Below, piece by piece: positions 17,535-26,826 of a DNA stretch of 59,770 nt; positions within the stretch are counted from its first letter, which is position 1, and each line of letters begins with the position of its first letter. The notes under the pieces were generated by a model. That model worked only from the letters and a program-made list of their open reading frames with translations. It was not told the DNA's origin and searched no databases. The position numbers were made by a program, and so were the translations under genes. Source of the stretch: an uncultured Deferribacterales bacterium (lineage in GTDB: Bacteria; Chrysiogenota; Deferribacteres; Deferribacterales; Mucispirillaceae); NCBI GenBank assembly GCA_947853665.1, contig CANTXF010000068.1, positions 1 through 59,770 of the forward strand. The letters are read 5' to 3'.

Positions 17535-18869
17535 CTATTCCTGAGTTTTTTTGTTTACGTCCATATGGGCCAGATAGGAATCCAGCACAGTCTGAGGCAG
17601 CCTGGGGTCAAGGGCGGCCGCCCTTTCGTAAAAGCTCTTGGGTATTTCAAGAAAAACTGAATCTTTCACGGCTTCCGCCGTACGGTCGTAGACGGTTTTG
17701 GCGAGGACTCCGCTTTCCCCGAAAGTTTCGCCGGGAAAAATATCCGCGACGGTGTCCGGGCCGCTGTCGTTTTTTCTCACGGTTTTAACTTCGCCGGAGG
17801 AAAGTATATAAAAAGCCTCCGCCGGATCCCCCTGGCCGAATATTATTTCACCCGTCCTTACCGACCTGCTGAACCGGGAAACGGCCGCGTCCGGCCGCCT
17901 GAAAAGCATATTTTCTATAAAATCGCCCTTTCCTTTGGACACGGCGGTATAATAAACGTCGAATTCAAGCTCAGGAAACATATGCTGTACATATACGAAC
18001 TGGGCGAACAGATAAAAAAGCGCAAAAAGCACATAAACCCAGAAAAGCCCGACTATAAGGGTGCTTATCACGCCGTAAACAAGATAATAGCTTGCTATGG
18101 AAATAACTCCGTAAAGTCCTTTCTGAACGATAACGGCGGAGATGGTAAAGAGCACCGCCCCCGAAACCGCGTCCGTGCTGCTGGGCCTTCTTGAAGGCAG
18201 GAACCTGTAAAGGCAGAAGGTTATTACGAATATCATTATAACGGTAATTATATTGGTATATGTATCCAGAGCGGAGGAGCCTGCGAAATAGGGAACGCCG
18301 AATTTTTCAAACACGTCCGCAAGCCGCCTTACCACTATCCCGGCCGCGAAAAAGGTTATGCAGGCCACGAACACAAGCGGAACGAATATAAGCGAAATAA
18401 GGCTGTCCGTAAGGAAACTGCGTTTTGAGCCGTTGCTGAATATAAGCTCGAAAGCGCTGCGTATTCCGCTGAAAACGGAGCGGGAACTCCATATAAGCCC
18501 CACTATGCCGATAATGCCGAAAAAGCTCTTCCTGTCGCTGTTCAAAAGGCCTATCTGCTCGAAAAAATCCTTGCTTATCTGGGGATTGAACTGCGTAAGC
18601 AGGTTAAAGAAATAATCGGACAGTTTCCCGTAACCGGCAAGGCCCACGTCCAAAACGTAAACGACGAGCAGAGCCATTGGTATTATGGAAAGAAAAAAAT
18701 AGAAAGCCCCCGAAGCGGCCAGGTCGAGAAGCCCTTTTGACGAAAAAAGACTTACCGAAAGGTAAATTTTGCGCAAAAGTATCAGAGGATAAAACGATTT
18801 GATCACCTCTATCGGCTCTATATCGGATTCCTGCGCTCCGTCGTCCTTAAATGCTCCTCTGTCCGTCAT
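17535..18869 (-). CDS. YihY/BrkB-family membrane protein fused to a cyclic-nucleotide-binding domain
   Basis: The 444-residue protein has two parts. Residues about 30-310 form a six-helix YihY/BrkB domain (AASGAFYFFLSIIPMALL, IVGLIWSSRSVFSGIRSAF, YRFLPSRRPS, LIVGLFWVYVLFALFYLFAQFVYV). Residues about 335-430 form a cNMP-binding-like beta roll (VRTGEIIFGQGDPAEAFYIL then SSGEVKTV, and FPGETFGESGVL then DRTAEAVKDS). The roll has FGESGVL but lacks the arginine of the usual phosphate-binding RTA box immediately after it; an RTA occurs in DRTAEAV, so nucleotide binding is plausible. YihY function is unsettled despite the old RNase BN name. It is a single-gene unit on the minus strand, convergent with mqnB across a hairpin array. 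Confidence 0.85.
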   Translation of the reverse strand: MTDRGAFKDDGAQESDIEPIEVIKSFYPLILLRKIYLSVSLFSSKGLLDLAASGAFYFFLSIIPMALLVVYVLDVGLAGYGKLSDYFFNLLTQFNPQISKDFFEQIGLLNSDRKSFFGIIGIVGLIWSSRSVFSGIRSAFELIFSNGSKRSFLTDSLISLIFVPLVFVACITFFAAGIVVRRLADVFEKFGVPYFAGSSALDTYTNIITVIMIFVITFCLYRFLPSRRPSSTDAVSGAVLFTISAVIVQKGLYGVISIASYYLVYGVISTLIVGLFWVYVLFALFYLFAQFVYVQHMFPELEFDVYYTAVSKGKGDFIENMLFRRPDAAVSRFSRSVRTGEIIFGQGDPAEAFYILSSGEVKTVRKNDSGPDTVADIFPGETFGESGVLAKTVYDRTAEAVKDSVFLEIPKSFYERAAALDPRLPQTVLDSYLAHMDVNKKTQE

Positions 18870-19071
18870 GGGCGTATTCCCGTTAAGCGTTTTTGCATAA
18901 CTGGGATTTTAGCATATTTAATATTTTTGACAACATGCCATTCCGTCAAGCCGTAATAAAATAATGCAGCCGGCGTTTATTTGTGTTCTATTTTTACAGA
19001 GCAAAAAATTTTAACTTAAAAAATAATCCGTACAATATACCGCAGATAACATTTTTACAGGAAATTACCCG

Positions 19072-19100
19072 TTGACAGTTATTTTAATATAGTGTTTCAT
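19072..19100 (+). promoter_or_regulatory. putative promoter of the acyl-CoA carboxylase operon
   Basis: A perfect -35 TTGACA (19072-19077), 17-base spacer and TTTCAT (19095-19100, four of six consensus positions) lie 45 bases before the first carboxylase gene, in the 275-base divergent gap. Confidence 0.6.
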
Positions 19101-19144
19101 TAGGGAATAAGGTCAAAAAAGTATGTCAGGGGGCAGAAGAGCCT

Positions 19145-20689
19145 ATGCAAGAGAAAATCAACAAATTGAGAGAGCTGAACGCCCGGGCCGAGCTCGGCGG
19201 CGGCATCGAAAGAATTGAAAAGCAGCACCAGTCAGGAAAGCTGACGGCCCGGGAAAGGATAGACCTCCTTCTCGATAAAGGCACCTTTATGGAATTCGAT
19301 AAATTCGTCGTCCACCGCTGCAGCCATTTCGGTATGGAAAAGCAGAAGCCTCTGGGCGACGGGGTGGTTACGGGAACCGGCCTTATAAACGGCAAGACCG
19401 TTTTCGTTTTCGCTCAGGATTTCACGGTTTTCGGAGGGTCCCTTTCCGAAACGCTGGCGGCCAAAATATGCAAAATAATGGATATGGCCGTCAAAATGGG
19501 AGCACCCGTCATCGGCCTTAACGACTCCGGCGGCGCCCGTATACAGGAAGGCGTCCAGTCCCTTGCGGGATACGCGGAGATTTTCCTGCGCAACACCCTT
19601 TCCTCCGGAGTGATTCCCCAGATAAGCGCCATAATGGGGCCTTGCGCCGGCGGAGCGGTATATTCTCCGGCACTTACTGACTTTACCTTTATGGTAAGGG
19701 ACACGAGCTATATGTTCATAACCGGGCCGGAGGTTATCAAGACCGTTACCCATGAGGACGTTTCCAAAGAGGAGCTTGGCGGCGCGGCGGCTCATAACGA
19801 AAAATCCGGAGTAGCCCATTTCGCCACTGAAAACGATGTGGACTGCATACTTAAAATCAGGGAGCTTATGTCCTTCCTGCCGCAGAACAATATGGAGGAG
19901 CCTCCGTTTAAGGCCACCACGGACGACCCGAACAGGCTCGAATCGTCCCTTGAAGAAATCATACCAACAAACCCCAACGTCCCGTACGATATGAAGGACG
20001 TTATCAGAAAAATAGCGGACGACGCCAACTTTTTCGAAGTGCAGGAGCATTTCGCCAAGAATATAATAATAGGCTTCGCACGCCTCAACGGCAAACCGGT
20101 GGGCGTCGTCGCGAACCAGCCGGCGGTAATGGCAGGTTCTCTGGATATAGATTCCTCCGCCAAGGCGGGCCGTTTCGTACGCTTCTGCGACGCTTTCAAC
20201 ATCCCTCTGCTCACCCTTGTGGACGTTCCGGGATTTATGCCGGGAGTTTCCCAGGAATACGGCGGCATAATACGCCACGGAGCCAAGCTCCTTTACGCCT
20301 ACTGCGAGGCGACCGTGCCCAAGGTAACTCTTATAACGAGAAAGGCCTACGGCGGGGCTTACGACGTTATGAGCTCCAAGCATATACGCGGCGATATAAA
20401 CTTTGCCTATCCTACGGCGGAAATAGCCGTAATGGGCCCAGACGGCGCTGTAAGCATCCTTTCCAAAAAGGAGCTGGCCTCGTCCGACGACCCGGCCAAG
20501 AAAAAGGACGAGCTGGTCGCAAATTACCGCGATACTTTCGCAAACCCTTACAGGGCGGCGGAGCTGGGTTATATAGACGAGGTTATAGAGCCCGCCGTAA
20601 CGAGACCCAAGCTCATAAGAGCCTTTGAAATGCTGGCAAACAAACGGGTGGCAAACCTGCCGCGCAAGCACGGCAACATTCCGCTTTAA
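19145..20689 (+). CDS. pccB: acyl-CoA (propionyl-CoA) carboxylase, carboxyltransferase beta subunit
   Basis: The 514-residue protein is the carboxyltransferase that moves CO2 from biotin to propionyl-CoA, giving methylmalonyl-CoA. Seen: [37 protein letters not shown] (N-terminal crotonase-type oxyanion region), [46 protein letters not shown] and [11 protein letters not shown]. Length fits PccB/MmdA proteins. The operon encodes biotin carboxylase and carrier next, so the enzyme is ATP-driven rather than a sodium-pumping decarboxylase. A methylmalonyl-CoA mutase gene at 31713 supports propionyl-CoA as substrate. Confidence 0.92.
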   Translation: MQEKINKLRELNARAELGGGIERIEKQHQSGKLTARERIDLLLDKGTFMEFDKFVVHRCSHFGMEKQKPLGDGVVTGTGLINGKTVFVFAQDFTVFGGSLSETLAAKICKIMDMAVKMGAPVIGLNDSGGARIQEGVQSLAGYAEIFLRNTLSSGVIPQISAIMGPCAGGAVYSPALTDFTFMVRDTSYMFITGPEVIKTVTHEDVSKEELGGAAAHNEKSGVAHFATENDVDCILKIRELMSFLPQNNMEEPPFKATTDDPNRLESSLEEIIPTNPNVPYDMKDVIRKIADDANFFEVQEHFAKNIIIGFARLNGKPVGVVANQPAVMAGSLDIDSSAKAGRFVRFCDAFNIPLLTLVDVPGFMPGVSQEYGGIIRHGAKLLYAYCEATVPKVTLITRKAYGGAYDVMSSKHIRGDINFAYPTAEIAVMGPDGAVSILSKKELASSDDPAKKKDELVANYRDTFANPYRAAELGYIDEVIEPAVTRPKLIRAFEMLANKRVANLPRKHGNIPL

Positions 20690-20706
20690 TTCCGGGGGCA
20701 AAAAAG

Positions 20707-22221
20707 ATGAAGATAAAAAAAGTTCTCGCGGCCAACAGGGGCGAAATAGCCATAAGGATATTCCGCGCCGCAAAAATGCTGCGTCTTGAAACGGTGGCGG
20801 TATATACCCATGTGGACAGGGCCGCTCCCCACGTCCGCTACGCCAACGAAGCCTACTGCATATCCGATTCGGACGACGACACGTCCTATCTGAAGCCGGA
20901 TAAAATAATAGAAATCGCAAAAAAAACGGGAGCGGCCATTCATCCGGGATACGGTTTTCTCTCGGAAAACGCCGATTTTGTGGAACAATGCGAAAAAGCC
21001 GGCGTGGTTTTCATAGGGCCTTCCTCCAAATCCATAAGGGAAATGGGCTCCAAAACCGGCGCCCGCAAAATAATGTCCGAAGCGGGAGTGCCTATCGTAC
21101 CCGGCACGAAAGACCCTATAAAAGATACCGAAGACCTGAAAGCCACGGTAGCTAAAGTGGGCCTTCCGGTAATGCTTAAAGCCGTCGCCGGAGGCGGCGG
21201 AAAAGGCATGAGGCTCGTCCATGACGAAAAAGACCTTGTGGAGATGTTCGAGCTGGCCCAGTCGGAAGCGCTGCGCTCCTTCGGCTGCGGAGACGTTTAT
21301 GTGGAAAAATACATAGAGCACCCGCATCATGTGGAAGTGCAGATAATAGGCGACAAGCACGGAAACGTCGTACACCTCTACGACAGGGAATGCTCCATAC
21401 AGCGGCGCAATCAGAAGGTCATAGAGGAGGCCCCGTCTCCGTATATTTCCGACGTTACAAGGGAAAGGATGCTGGAAGTAAGCGTAAACGCCTGTAAGAA
21501 AATAGGCTATTTCAGCGCCGGAACTCTCGAATATATGGTCGATAAGGACCAGAATTTCTACTTTCTCGAAATGAACACAAGGCTCCAGGTGGAGCACCCG
21601 GTAACGGAACTTATAACCGGGGTTGACCTGGTCAGGGATATGATCTCCGTCGCCAACGGCGACACTCTGCCTTATACCCAGGAAGAAATAGTCCGCCGCG
21701 GCCACGCCATTGAGTGCCGCATATACGCGGAGGACCCTGAAAACCAGTTTATGCCCTCTCCCGGCACGATAACCGTTCACGAGCCGCCCACAGGGCGCAA
21801 CGTCCGCGTTGACCACGCGGCACACGAGGGATACACCGTGCCCCTTTTCTACGACCCCATGATAGCCAAGCTCTCCGCCTGGGGACGCACGAGAGACAGA
21901 TGTATCCAGAACCTTGAGCGCTCTCTGCTGGAATATAAAATACTGGGTATAAAAACTACCATCCCTTTCCACCAGAGAGTAATGAAAAACGAAACCTTCC
22001 TTAAGGGCATATACGACACTACCTTTATAGACACCAAATTCGACCTTGAGGACCTTAAACGCCGTAAGGACCTTGACCCGGCGGTGGCGGTAGTGGCCGC
22101 CACGCTTATGCAGTACGTCATGGAGCAGGACGCGGCGGCAAGGGCCACTACGGTGCCGGAAGTGGGAGAGTCCCTGTGGAAGCACTACGGCAAAATGCAG
22201 AAAATAGCCAACAGGTTCTAA
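20707..22221 (+). CDS. accC: biotin carboxylase subunit (acetyl/propionyl-CoA carboxylase)
   Basis: The 504-residue protein is an ATP-grasp biotin carboxylase that carboxylates the biotin carrier with ATP and bicarbonate. Seen: LAANRGEIAIRIFRAAKML at the N-terminus, HPGYGFLSENADF, the ATP-binding glycine loop GGGGKGMRLV, HHVEVQIIGDKHG, DRECSIQRRNQKVIEEAPSP, EMNTRLQVEHPVTE and GHAIECRIYAEDP. It is somewhat longer than E. coli AccC (449), with about 50 extra residues at the C-terminus rich in charged residues. It is 17 bases after the beta subunit gene and 10 before the carrier gene. Confidence 0.95.
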   Translation: MKIKKVLAANRGEIAIRIFRAAKMLRLETVAVYTHVDRAAPHVRYANEAYCISDSDDDTSYLKPDKIIEIAKKTGAAIHPGYGFLSENADFVEQCEKAGVVFIGPSSKSIREMGSKTGARKIMSEAGVPIVPGTKDPIKDTEDLKATVAKVGLPVMLKAVAGGGGKGMRLVHDEKDLVEMFELAQSEALRSFGCGDVYVEKYIEHPHHVEVQIIGDKHGNVVHLYDRECSIQRRNQKVIEEAPSPYISDVTRERMLEVSVNACKKIGYFSAGTLEYMVDKDQNFYFLEMNTRLQVEHPVTELITGVDLVRDMISVANGDTLPYTQEEIVRRGHAIECRIYAEDPENQFMPSPGTITVHEPPTGRNVRVDHAAHEGYTVPLFYDPMIAKLSAWGRTRDRCIQNLERSLLEYKILGIKTTIPFHQRVMKNETFLKGIYDTTFIDTKFDLEDLKRRKDLDPAVAVVAATLMQYVMEQDAAARATTVPEVGESLWKHYGKMQKIANRF

Positions 22222-22231
22222 GGGAGGGATT

Positions 22232-22756
22232 ATGAAAAAGCTTGCTGTGGCGGCAAAATATTATGCCATACCAGAAGGATACGAAGACGAGCATGATATA
22301 AAAATAATCGAGGGCGGCTCTTCCTACAAAATGGAAATGGACGGCAAAGAAATAGTGGCCGATTTTGTAAAAACAGGTCACAACCTATACTCCCTCATTA
22401 TAGACAACAAATCCTACGAAATAGATATTTATTTCGACGGGGATAAATACGACGTTCTTGTAAACGGCGATTATTTTAAAGTGGAAGTTCTGGACGAGCT
22501 TAAGAAAATGCTGCGGGACAGAACCTCCAAGGCCCTCCAGGGACGCCAGGTTATCGCCACCCCCATGCCGGGTCTCGTAACGAAGGTAATGGTAAAGGAA
22601 GGCCAGGAAGTAAAAGAAGGCGACCCGCTCCTTATACTCGTGGCCATGAAAATGGAAAACCAGATAAAATCGCCGAAAGACGGCATAGTCCAGAATCTGT
22701 ACGTTTCGGAAAACCAGACGGTTTCCGTAGGAGACAAGCTGGCGGTAATAGACTAA
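22232..22756 (+). CDS. biotin carboxyl carrier protein subunit of the acyl-CoA carboxylase
   Basis: The 174-residue protein ends in a biotinyl domain (about 105-174): ATPMPGLVTKVMVKEGQEV, the biotinylated lysine motif AMKMEN, and a return strand SPKDGIVQNLYV. The N-terminal about 90 residues form a beta-rich domain like the one that holds the carrier to the carboxyltransferase in propionyl-CoA carboxylases. It has the ribosome-binding site AGGGAGG and is the last gene of the three-gene operon, closed by a terminator. Confidence 0.95.
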   Translation: MKKLAVAAKYYAIPEGYEDEHDIKIIEGGSSYKMEMDGKEIVADFVKTGHNLYSLIIDNKSYEIDIYFDGDKYDVLVNGDYFKVEVLDELKKMLRDRTSKALQGRQVIATPMPGLVTKVMVKEGQEVKEGDPLLILVAMKMENQIKSPKDGIVQNLYVSENQTVSVGDKLAVID

Positions 22757-22767
22757 AAAAATCAAAA

Positions 22768-22792
22768 GGGAGGCTTTAAGCCTCCCTTTTTT
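22768..22792 (+). terminator. rho-independent terminator of the carboxylase operon
   Basis: The 7-bp stem GGGAGGC/GCCTCCC with a TTTAA loop is followed by a T-run. The stem extends by AAAA/TTTT pairs, so it may also stop transcription coming from the convergent regulator gene. Confidence 0.93.
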
Positions 22793-22843
22793 ATTTATAC
22801 GCCGCAAACTCCCCGGCCGCAAGGCATGATAACTATACGAACG

Positions 22844-23800
22844 TCAGTCTTTCTTTTTTAGCTTTCCCAGAATTATCCCTGAAACGGGCATATAATCCAG
22901 TTCCGAATAATTGTAAGCAAACGTTTCAAAGCTGGTGTCGGCAGGTCTTAAAAATATTACGTCGTCCTTCGTCAGGCAGTATCTTACGGCGGTGCCCACC
23001 GTATCGCGGGAGCAGAGGCGCACGGCGTAAAGTCCGGACGGGTTCAGATTGTTTTTTACGGGAGAAATATACGTTCTAGGCGCAACGAAAAGCATATCGC
23101 CTTTTTCGCAGACGGGGCTCATGCTGCCGTCTCCCACGGACAGGATATAAGGCTTGGTATAAATGCTTTTAACAACACCAAGACAAAGAAAGCCTCCCGT
23201 TTTCTTTCCGTCGGCCGTATCGAAAACAGGCAGCTCTATATAGGTTTCTCCGCTTACGCCCCGTATACCGGCATACAGAGCCTCGGCTCCGCGGGGATAA
23301 CCGTCCTCCCCTGAATCCGGGGAAAGCCCCAAAAGGTAATCCACCGTCGTATTAAGACAGGCGGCCATTCTGACAAGCATATCGTATCCCGCTTCGACGC
23401 GGCCTGCAATATAGTTGCTTATCATGGCGGGAGCGGCTCCGGTTTCCGAAGCCAGCGCCGACTGGGTCATAGAGCGCTCTTTCAGCAGACACCGTACCCG
23501 GGTGGAAAAATCGCCGAAAGATTTTTCCGGGCCGTAATATTCCGTTACCGTGTATCCGGGAAAAAATTCCGGCAAAAGGCCGCAGCTTTGGGAAAGATGG
23601 CCGGGCTTTACTCCCAGAAGATAATCCGAGGTCGTGTTCAGAAGGTGGGAGACGGCTTTCAGTACGGCGTAATTTGCCTCCGTCTTTCCCGTAAGGTAAT
23701 TGTTAAGCCTGGCGGCGGATATGCCCAGCATACCGGCAAAGCGCAGCTGGCTTATCCGCTTTTTATCGAGAAGAAACTTAACCCTGTCGTGAAAAAGCAT
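22844..23800 (-). CDS. LexA/CI-like regulator with two XRE helix-turn-helix domains and an S24-like domain
   Basis: The 318-residue protein has two XRE DNA-binding domains, each ending in the same phrase: residues about 5-65 (LGISAARLNNYLTGKTEANY, then TTSDYLLGV) and about 98-160 (SALASETGAAPAMISNYIAG, then TTVDYLLGL). The C-terminal domain resembles LexA/CI S24 peptidases, with the serine in GDGSMSPVCEKGDMLFVAP. The region where the catalytic lysine is expected reads AVRYCL, with arginine in its place, so self-cleavage may be lost. The start overlaps the preceding flavoprotein gene by 23 bases; the two are co-transcribed. It may control the divergent flavoprotein/cytochrome operon. Confidence 0.85.
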   Translation of the reverse strand: MLFHDRVKFLLDKKRISQLRFAGMLGISAARLNNYLTGKTEANYAVLKAVSHLLNTTSDYLLGVKPGHLSQSCGLLPEFFPGYTVTEYYGPEKSFGDFSTRVRCLLKERSMTQSALASETGAAPAMISNYIAGRVEAGYDMLVRMAACLNTTVDYLLGLSPDSGEDGYPRGAEALYAGIRGVSGETYIELPVFDTADGKKTGGFLCLGVVKSIYTKPYILSVGDGSMSPVCEKGDMLFVAPRTYISPVKNNLNPSGLYAVRLCSRDTVGTAVRYCLTKDDVIFLRPADTSFETFAYNYSELDYMPVSGIILGKLKKKD

Positions 23801-25133
23801 CCGCGCGCCCCGCCGCCGCGTTTCTCCCGGCGATTATGCCGAACACGGCGCAGTCCACCGTGGAGCATCCTGTAAGCCTGACTTTGCCGTGCACCCCTCC
23901 CGTAGCCTCTCCCGCGGCGAAAAGCCCTTTTACGGGGATACCGTCAGAACCCACCGCCATGGCTTTGTCGTTTATAAGTATGCCGCCTTGGGTATAGTTA
24001 AGCTTCGGATATACCACGCAGGCGTAAAAAGGCGCTTTTGCCACGGCCCCCGCTCCGGAAGAAATCATATCTTTACCGAAATCCGCGTCGTTTTTATCGC
24101 CGACAAACCGGTTATATCTGGAGATCCCCGCGGACAGAGCGTCTTTATCCATACCGAAAAATCCCGCAAGTTCATTCAGGCAAGAGAATCTCTGAAGCTC
24201 TCCCTTTTCGATCATAGCTTCCAGTTTTTCATCGTTGCTGATATTTCCGATACCGTCCGAATCAAAAATAAGCACCGGCCAATAGCGCCCGTCGGCCGCT
24301 TCGATAATGCTGTCGGTAAGTATCCTCCTGGGAGCGGCCTCGGAAATAAACCTGCCGGACGACCTTATGTCCGCCAGCATTCCCTTTTCTATGTCGTTAT
24401 ATGCGATAGACGTGCCGAAACGTATAAACTCCGTATGGCACGTCTTTATCCCGCAGGAAGAAAGCATACGCATGGTTTCCGAAGTGGCCCCCTCGTGGGC
24501 GGACGTAGGTATGCCGCGGTAAAGGCCCGCGCCTTCTTCCCGGAAAAAATCCCTTTCAAAGCCTCCGTGAGCGAAAACTACGCCCTTTTCCGCAAAAAAA
24601 GGCCCGACTGACGTCTCAACGCCGGAAACGGCGTTTTCACCGTCTTTAATAAGGCCGGTTACCTTAACGCCAAGCCTGATTTCCGCCCCGTCAAGCTTAA
24701 GAAAATGCTCCTTAAGAGGGCGCATCACGTTATGCCCCAACCCGGCCGGCGGCTGAAAGCACCTTAAAACAGAATGGCCGTCAACGGCAAAAAGCCTTCC
24801 ACCGTATTCCGCGCCCCTGTCCGTCAAAAACCTGAAAGCCGCCGCCGAATTTACGGCCATGGCCTTTACAAGCTCCGGCACGTTATACCCTTCGCCGCAT
24901 TTCATTATATCGTCATAAAAAAGCCCGGGGGTATCCGTTATCCCGGCTCTTTTCTGAGCCGCCGAACCGCATACGGCGAAAGCTCCCACACTGAAAGCGG
25001 AGGAACCGCCGGTTTTTTCCATTTTCTCAAGTATAATGGTCTTTGCCCCGGCTTCTGCGGACGCGATACCCGCCGTAAGCCCCGCAAGACCGCTGCCGAC
25101 GATTATAACGCCGTAAGTATTTTTCACATCCAT
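23778..25133 (-). CDS. cytoplasmic FAD-binding flavoprotein (fumarate-reductase-like)
   Basis: The protein is 451 residues from ATG 25133. It has the FAD fold GVIIVGSGLAGLTAGIASAEAG followed by IILEKMEKTGGSS, and the C-terminal signature GLFAAGEATGGVHGKVRLTGCSTVDCAVFGIIAG. Two arginines expected in acid-binding sites are present: one in APRRILTD and one in HGKVRL. The HHTMGG histidine position reads YTQGG. No signal peptide is present, in contrast to its divergent relative at 25289, so it is cytoplasmic. An upstream TTG (25181) would lengthen the N-terminus by 16 residues but looks less likely. The substrate is not known. The last 23 bases overlap the regulator gene. Confidence 0.85.
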   Translation of the reverse strand: MDVKNTYGVIIVGSGLAGLTAGIASAEAGAKTIILEKMEKTGGSSAFSVGAFAVCGSAAQKRAGITDTPGLFYDDIMKCGEGYNVPELVKAMAVNSAAAFRFLTDRGAEYGGRLFAVDGHSVLRCFQPPAGLGHNVMRPLKEHFLKLDGAEIRLGVKVTGLIKDGENAVSGVETSVGPFFAEKGVVFAHGGFERDFFREEGAGLYRGIPTSAHEGATSETMRMLSSCGIKTCHTEFIRFGTSIAYNDIEKGMLADIRSSGRFISEAAPRRILTDSIIEAADGRYWPVLIFDSDGIGNISNDEKLEAMIEKGELQRFSCLNELAGFFGMDKDALSAGISRYNRFVGDKNDADFGKDMISSGAGAVAKAPFYACVVYPKLNYTQGGILINDKAMAVGSDGIPVKGLFAAGEATGGVHGKVRLTGCSTVDCAVFGIIAGRNAAAGRADAFSRQG

Positions 25134-25226
25134 GGTTTTTAATATAACTCCGCAGTTTGACGATTGCAACAGCCTAATCAAATTAATAAATATTTTTTAA
25201 AATTTATAATAAAAATATAAAAAATA

Positions 25227-25262
25227 TTGATTTTATTGAAAACCGGGTATATATACGGTTTC
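25227..25262 (+). promoter_or_regulatory. promoter with overlapping dyad before the second flavoprotein operon
   Basis: TTGATT (25227-25232), a 17-base spacer and TATATA (25250-25255) form a sigma-70-type promoter. The -10 lies inside an inverted repeat GAAAACCG...CGGTTTC (25238-25262) centred on GTATATATAC. A repressor bound there would block the promoter; the divergent operon encodes a suitable helix-turn-helix protein. No -24/-12 element is present. Confidence 0.6.
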
Positions 25263-25288
25263 ATAAAACCACATAAGGAGGAGCAGAT

Positions 25289-26815
25289 ATGGCAGGCAGA
25301 ATATCAAGGCGCGATTTTATCAGATACGGCGCGGCGGCGGCCGTTGCCGTTCCCTTTACTGCAGCGGTTCCCTACGCGGCGGCCGGCGGGAAGGAGGAAC
25401 CCTCTTTCAGTGAAGAATACGATATCATAGTAGTTGGAACGGGGGTCGCCGGTACCACAGCCGGGATAAGGGCTGCGGAGCTGGGCAACAGGGTGTTGAT
25501 GCTCGATAAAATGTCCATATTCGGGGGCACGTCTCTAGTAAGCGGGCTTAATTTTTCATGCGTAAATTCTCCTTTTCAGGAAAAACTGGGAATTAAGGAC
25601 AAGCCGGAATATTACGCCGAGGATATGGCGAAAGTGGCCGGAAATTACGGAAGCCCGGCCCACGCCATTATAATTGGCCGCACCACGAGACGCCTTTACG
25701 ATTTCTGGACGGAAAGAGGCGTGATTTTCAAGGATATCAAAGGGCTTGCTGGCCATTCTGTAAAGCGGGCCCTCTGGGCGGACGGAGGAGGCCGCGGCAT
25801 AATATTGCCTCTCCACTCCTATATCAAGGAAAAGCTGCCGAACTGCGTCATGCGCAAGGAAACAAAAGTTGACGATATAGTTTTCGACAAAAACGGCAAG
25901 GCTGCGGGAGTGAAGGTAAGGGAAGGATACAGATTCGATTACGACGCGGAAAACGACGACAGAGAAAATAAAACCGGCGTCACTAAATTTTACCGGGCGA
26001 AAAAGGGCGTTATATTCGCTTCCGGCGGCTTCTGTCGTGACAGGGAATTTATGGGCGCGGAAAGTCCGCTTTTCGCCTCCGCCCAGACTATCGCCAATCC
26101 GGGAGCGCTGGGCGGCACGTTAAAAATGCTCATGGAACACGACGCCCACCCCGTTAATATGGCGCTTACACGCTTCGCCTATCCGGTGCCTACGGAAGAC
26201 CTGCGCTGGGGCATGATGATAGACTGCGCCACGGGAAAACGCTTTATAAACGAACTCAACGTAAGAAACGTAATAGGCCCGGCTATACTGAGGTTAAAAT
26301 CTCAAAACGGAGGCAAAGCCCCCATAATAGTGTGGGACGCCAAAGGTATAGAAAACTTCCACGACAAACAGCGCCTGAAACTCAGCCTGGAAGCAAAAAA
26401 CGGCCTTAACGGAACGATATACAAATTCGACACTCTGGAAGCACTTGCCGGGTATTTCCGCATAAATCCGTCAACCCTAAAAAAAGCGGCGGACAGCTAC
26501 AACAAAGCGCTTGAATCCGGAAAAGACGAATTCGGCAAAGACGCCGCGGAAATGAAAGGCGCCGCGATAAAAAAAGCGCCTTTCTACGGGATGATCGTCA
26601 ACCCTAGGATAACATACACTCCGGGAGGCGTTAGAATAAGCACGAAAGCGGAGGTCCTTTCCATTAAAGACGGCCAGCCTATAAAAGGCCTGTTCGCATG
26701 CGGTGAAATAACCGGCGGCATACACGGGGAATCGAGGCTTACCGCCGGTTCCTGCCCGGACTGCGGAACTTTCGGCCTTATCGCCGCCGAAAATCTGCAT
26801 AAAATAAACGCTTGA
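25289..26815 (+). CDS. Tat-exported FAD-binding flavoprotein reductase (flavocytochrome c family)
   Basis: The 508-residue protein starts with a twin-arginine signal (SRRDFIRYGAAAAVAVPF) and carries the FAD fold IIVVGTGVAGTTAGIRAAELG and LMLDKMSIFGGTS. The end has GLFACGEITGGIHGESRL then GTFGLIAAENL. Arginines aligned with the two substrate-carboxylate arginines of soluble fumarate reductase are seen in NVRNVIGPAIL and HGESRL, but the active-site histidine position (HHTMGG) reads TYTPGG. It probably reduces an organic acid in the periplasm, not necessarily fumarate. The ribosome-binding site is AAGGAGG. A tetrahaem cytochrome gene follows after 11 bases. Confidence 0.9.
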   Translation: MAGRISRRDFIRYGAAAAVAVPFTAAVPYAAAGGKEEPSFSEEYDIIVVGTGVAGTTAGIRAAELGNRVLMLDKMSIFGGTSLVSGLNFSCVNSPFQEKLGIKDKPEYYAEDMAKVAGNYGSPAHAIIIGRTTRRLYDFWTERGVIFKDIKGLAGHSVKRALWADGGGRGIILPLHSYIKEKLPNCVMRKETKVDDIVFDKNGKAAGVKVREGYRFDYDAENDDRENKTGVTKFYRAKKGVIFASGGFCRDREFMGAESPLFASAQTIANPGALGGTLKMLMEHDAHPVNMALTRFAYPVPTEDLRWGMMIDCATGKRFINELNVRNVIGPAILRLKSQNGGKAPIIVWDAKGIENFHDKQRLKLSLEAKNGLNGTIYKFDTLEALAGYFRINPSTLKKAADSYNKALESGKDEFGKDAAEMKGAAIKKAPFYGMIVNPRITYTPGGVRISTKAEVLSIKDGQPIKGLFACGEITGGIHGESRLTAGSCPDCGTFGLIAAENLHKINA

Positions 26816-26826
26816 AGGAGACGGAA

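Noticed and set aside
19232-20920. Long open frame (562 codons) on the minus strand across the carboxyltransferase gene
   Set aside because: It lies antisense to a well-conserved pccB gene and its translation has no recognisable domain; the high-GC third positions of the real gene create the open frame.
20686-22185. Long minus-strand open frame (499 codons) across the biotin carboxylase gene
   Set aside because: Antisense shadow of accC with no domain content and no ribosome-binding site.
25141-25288. Sigma-54 promoter before the second Tat flavoprotein
   Set aside because: No GG-N10-GC element in a suitable context; a sigma-70-type promoter fits instead.
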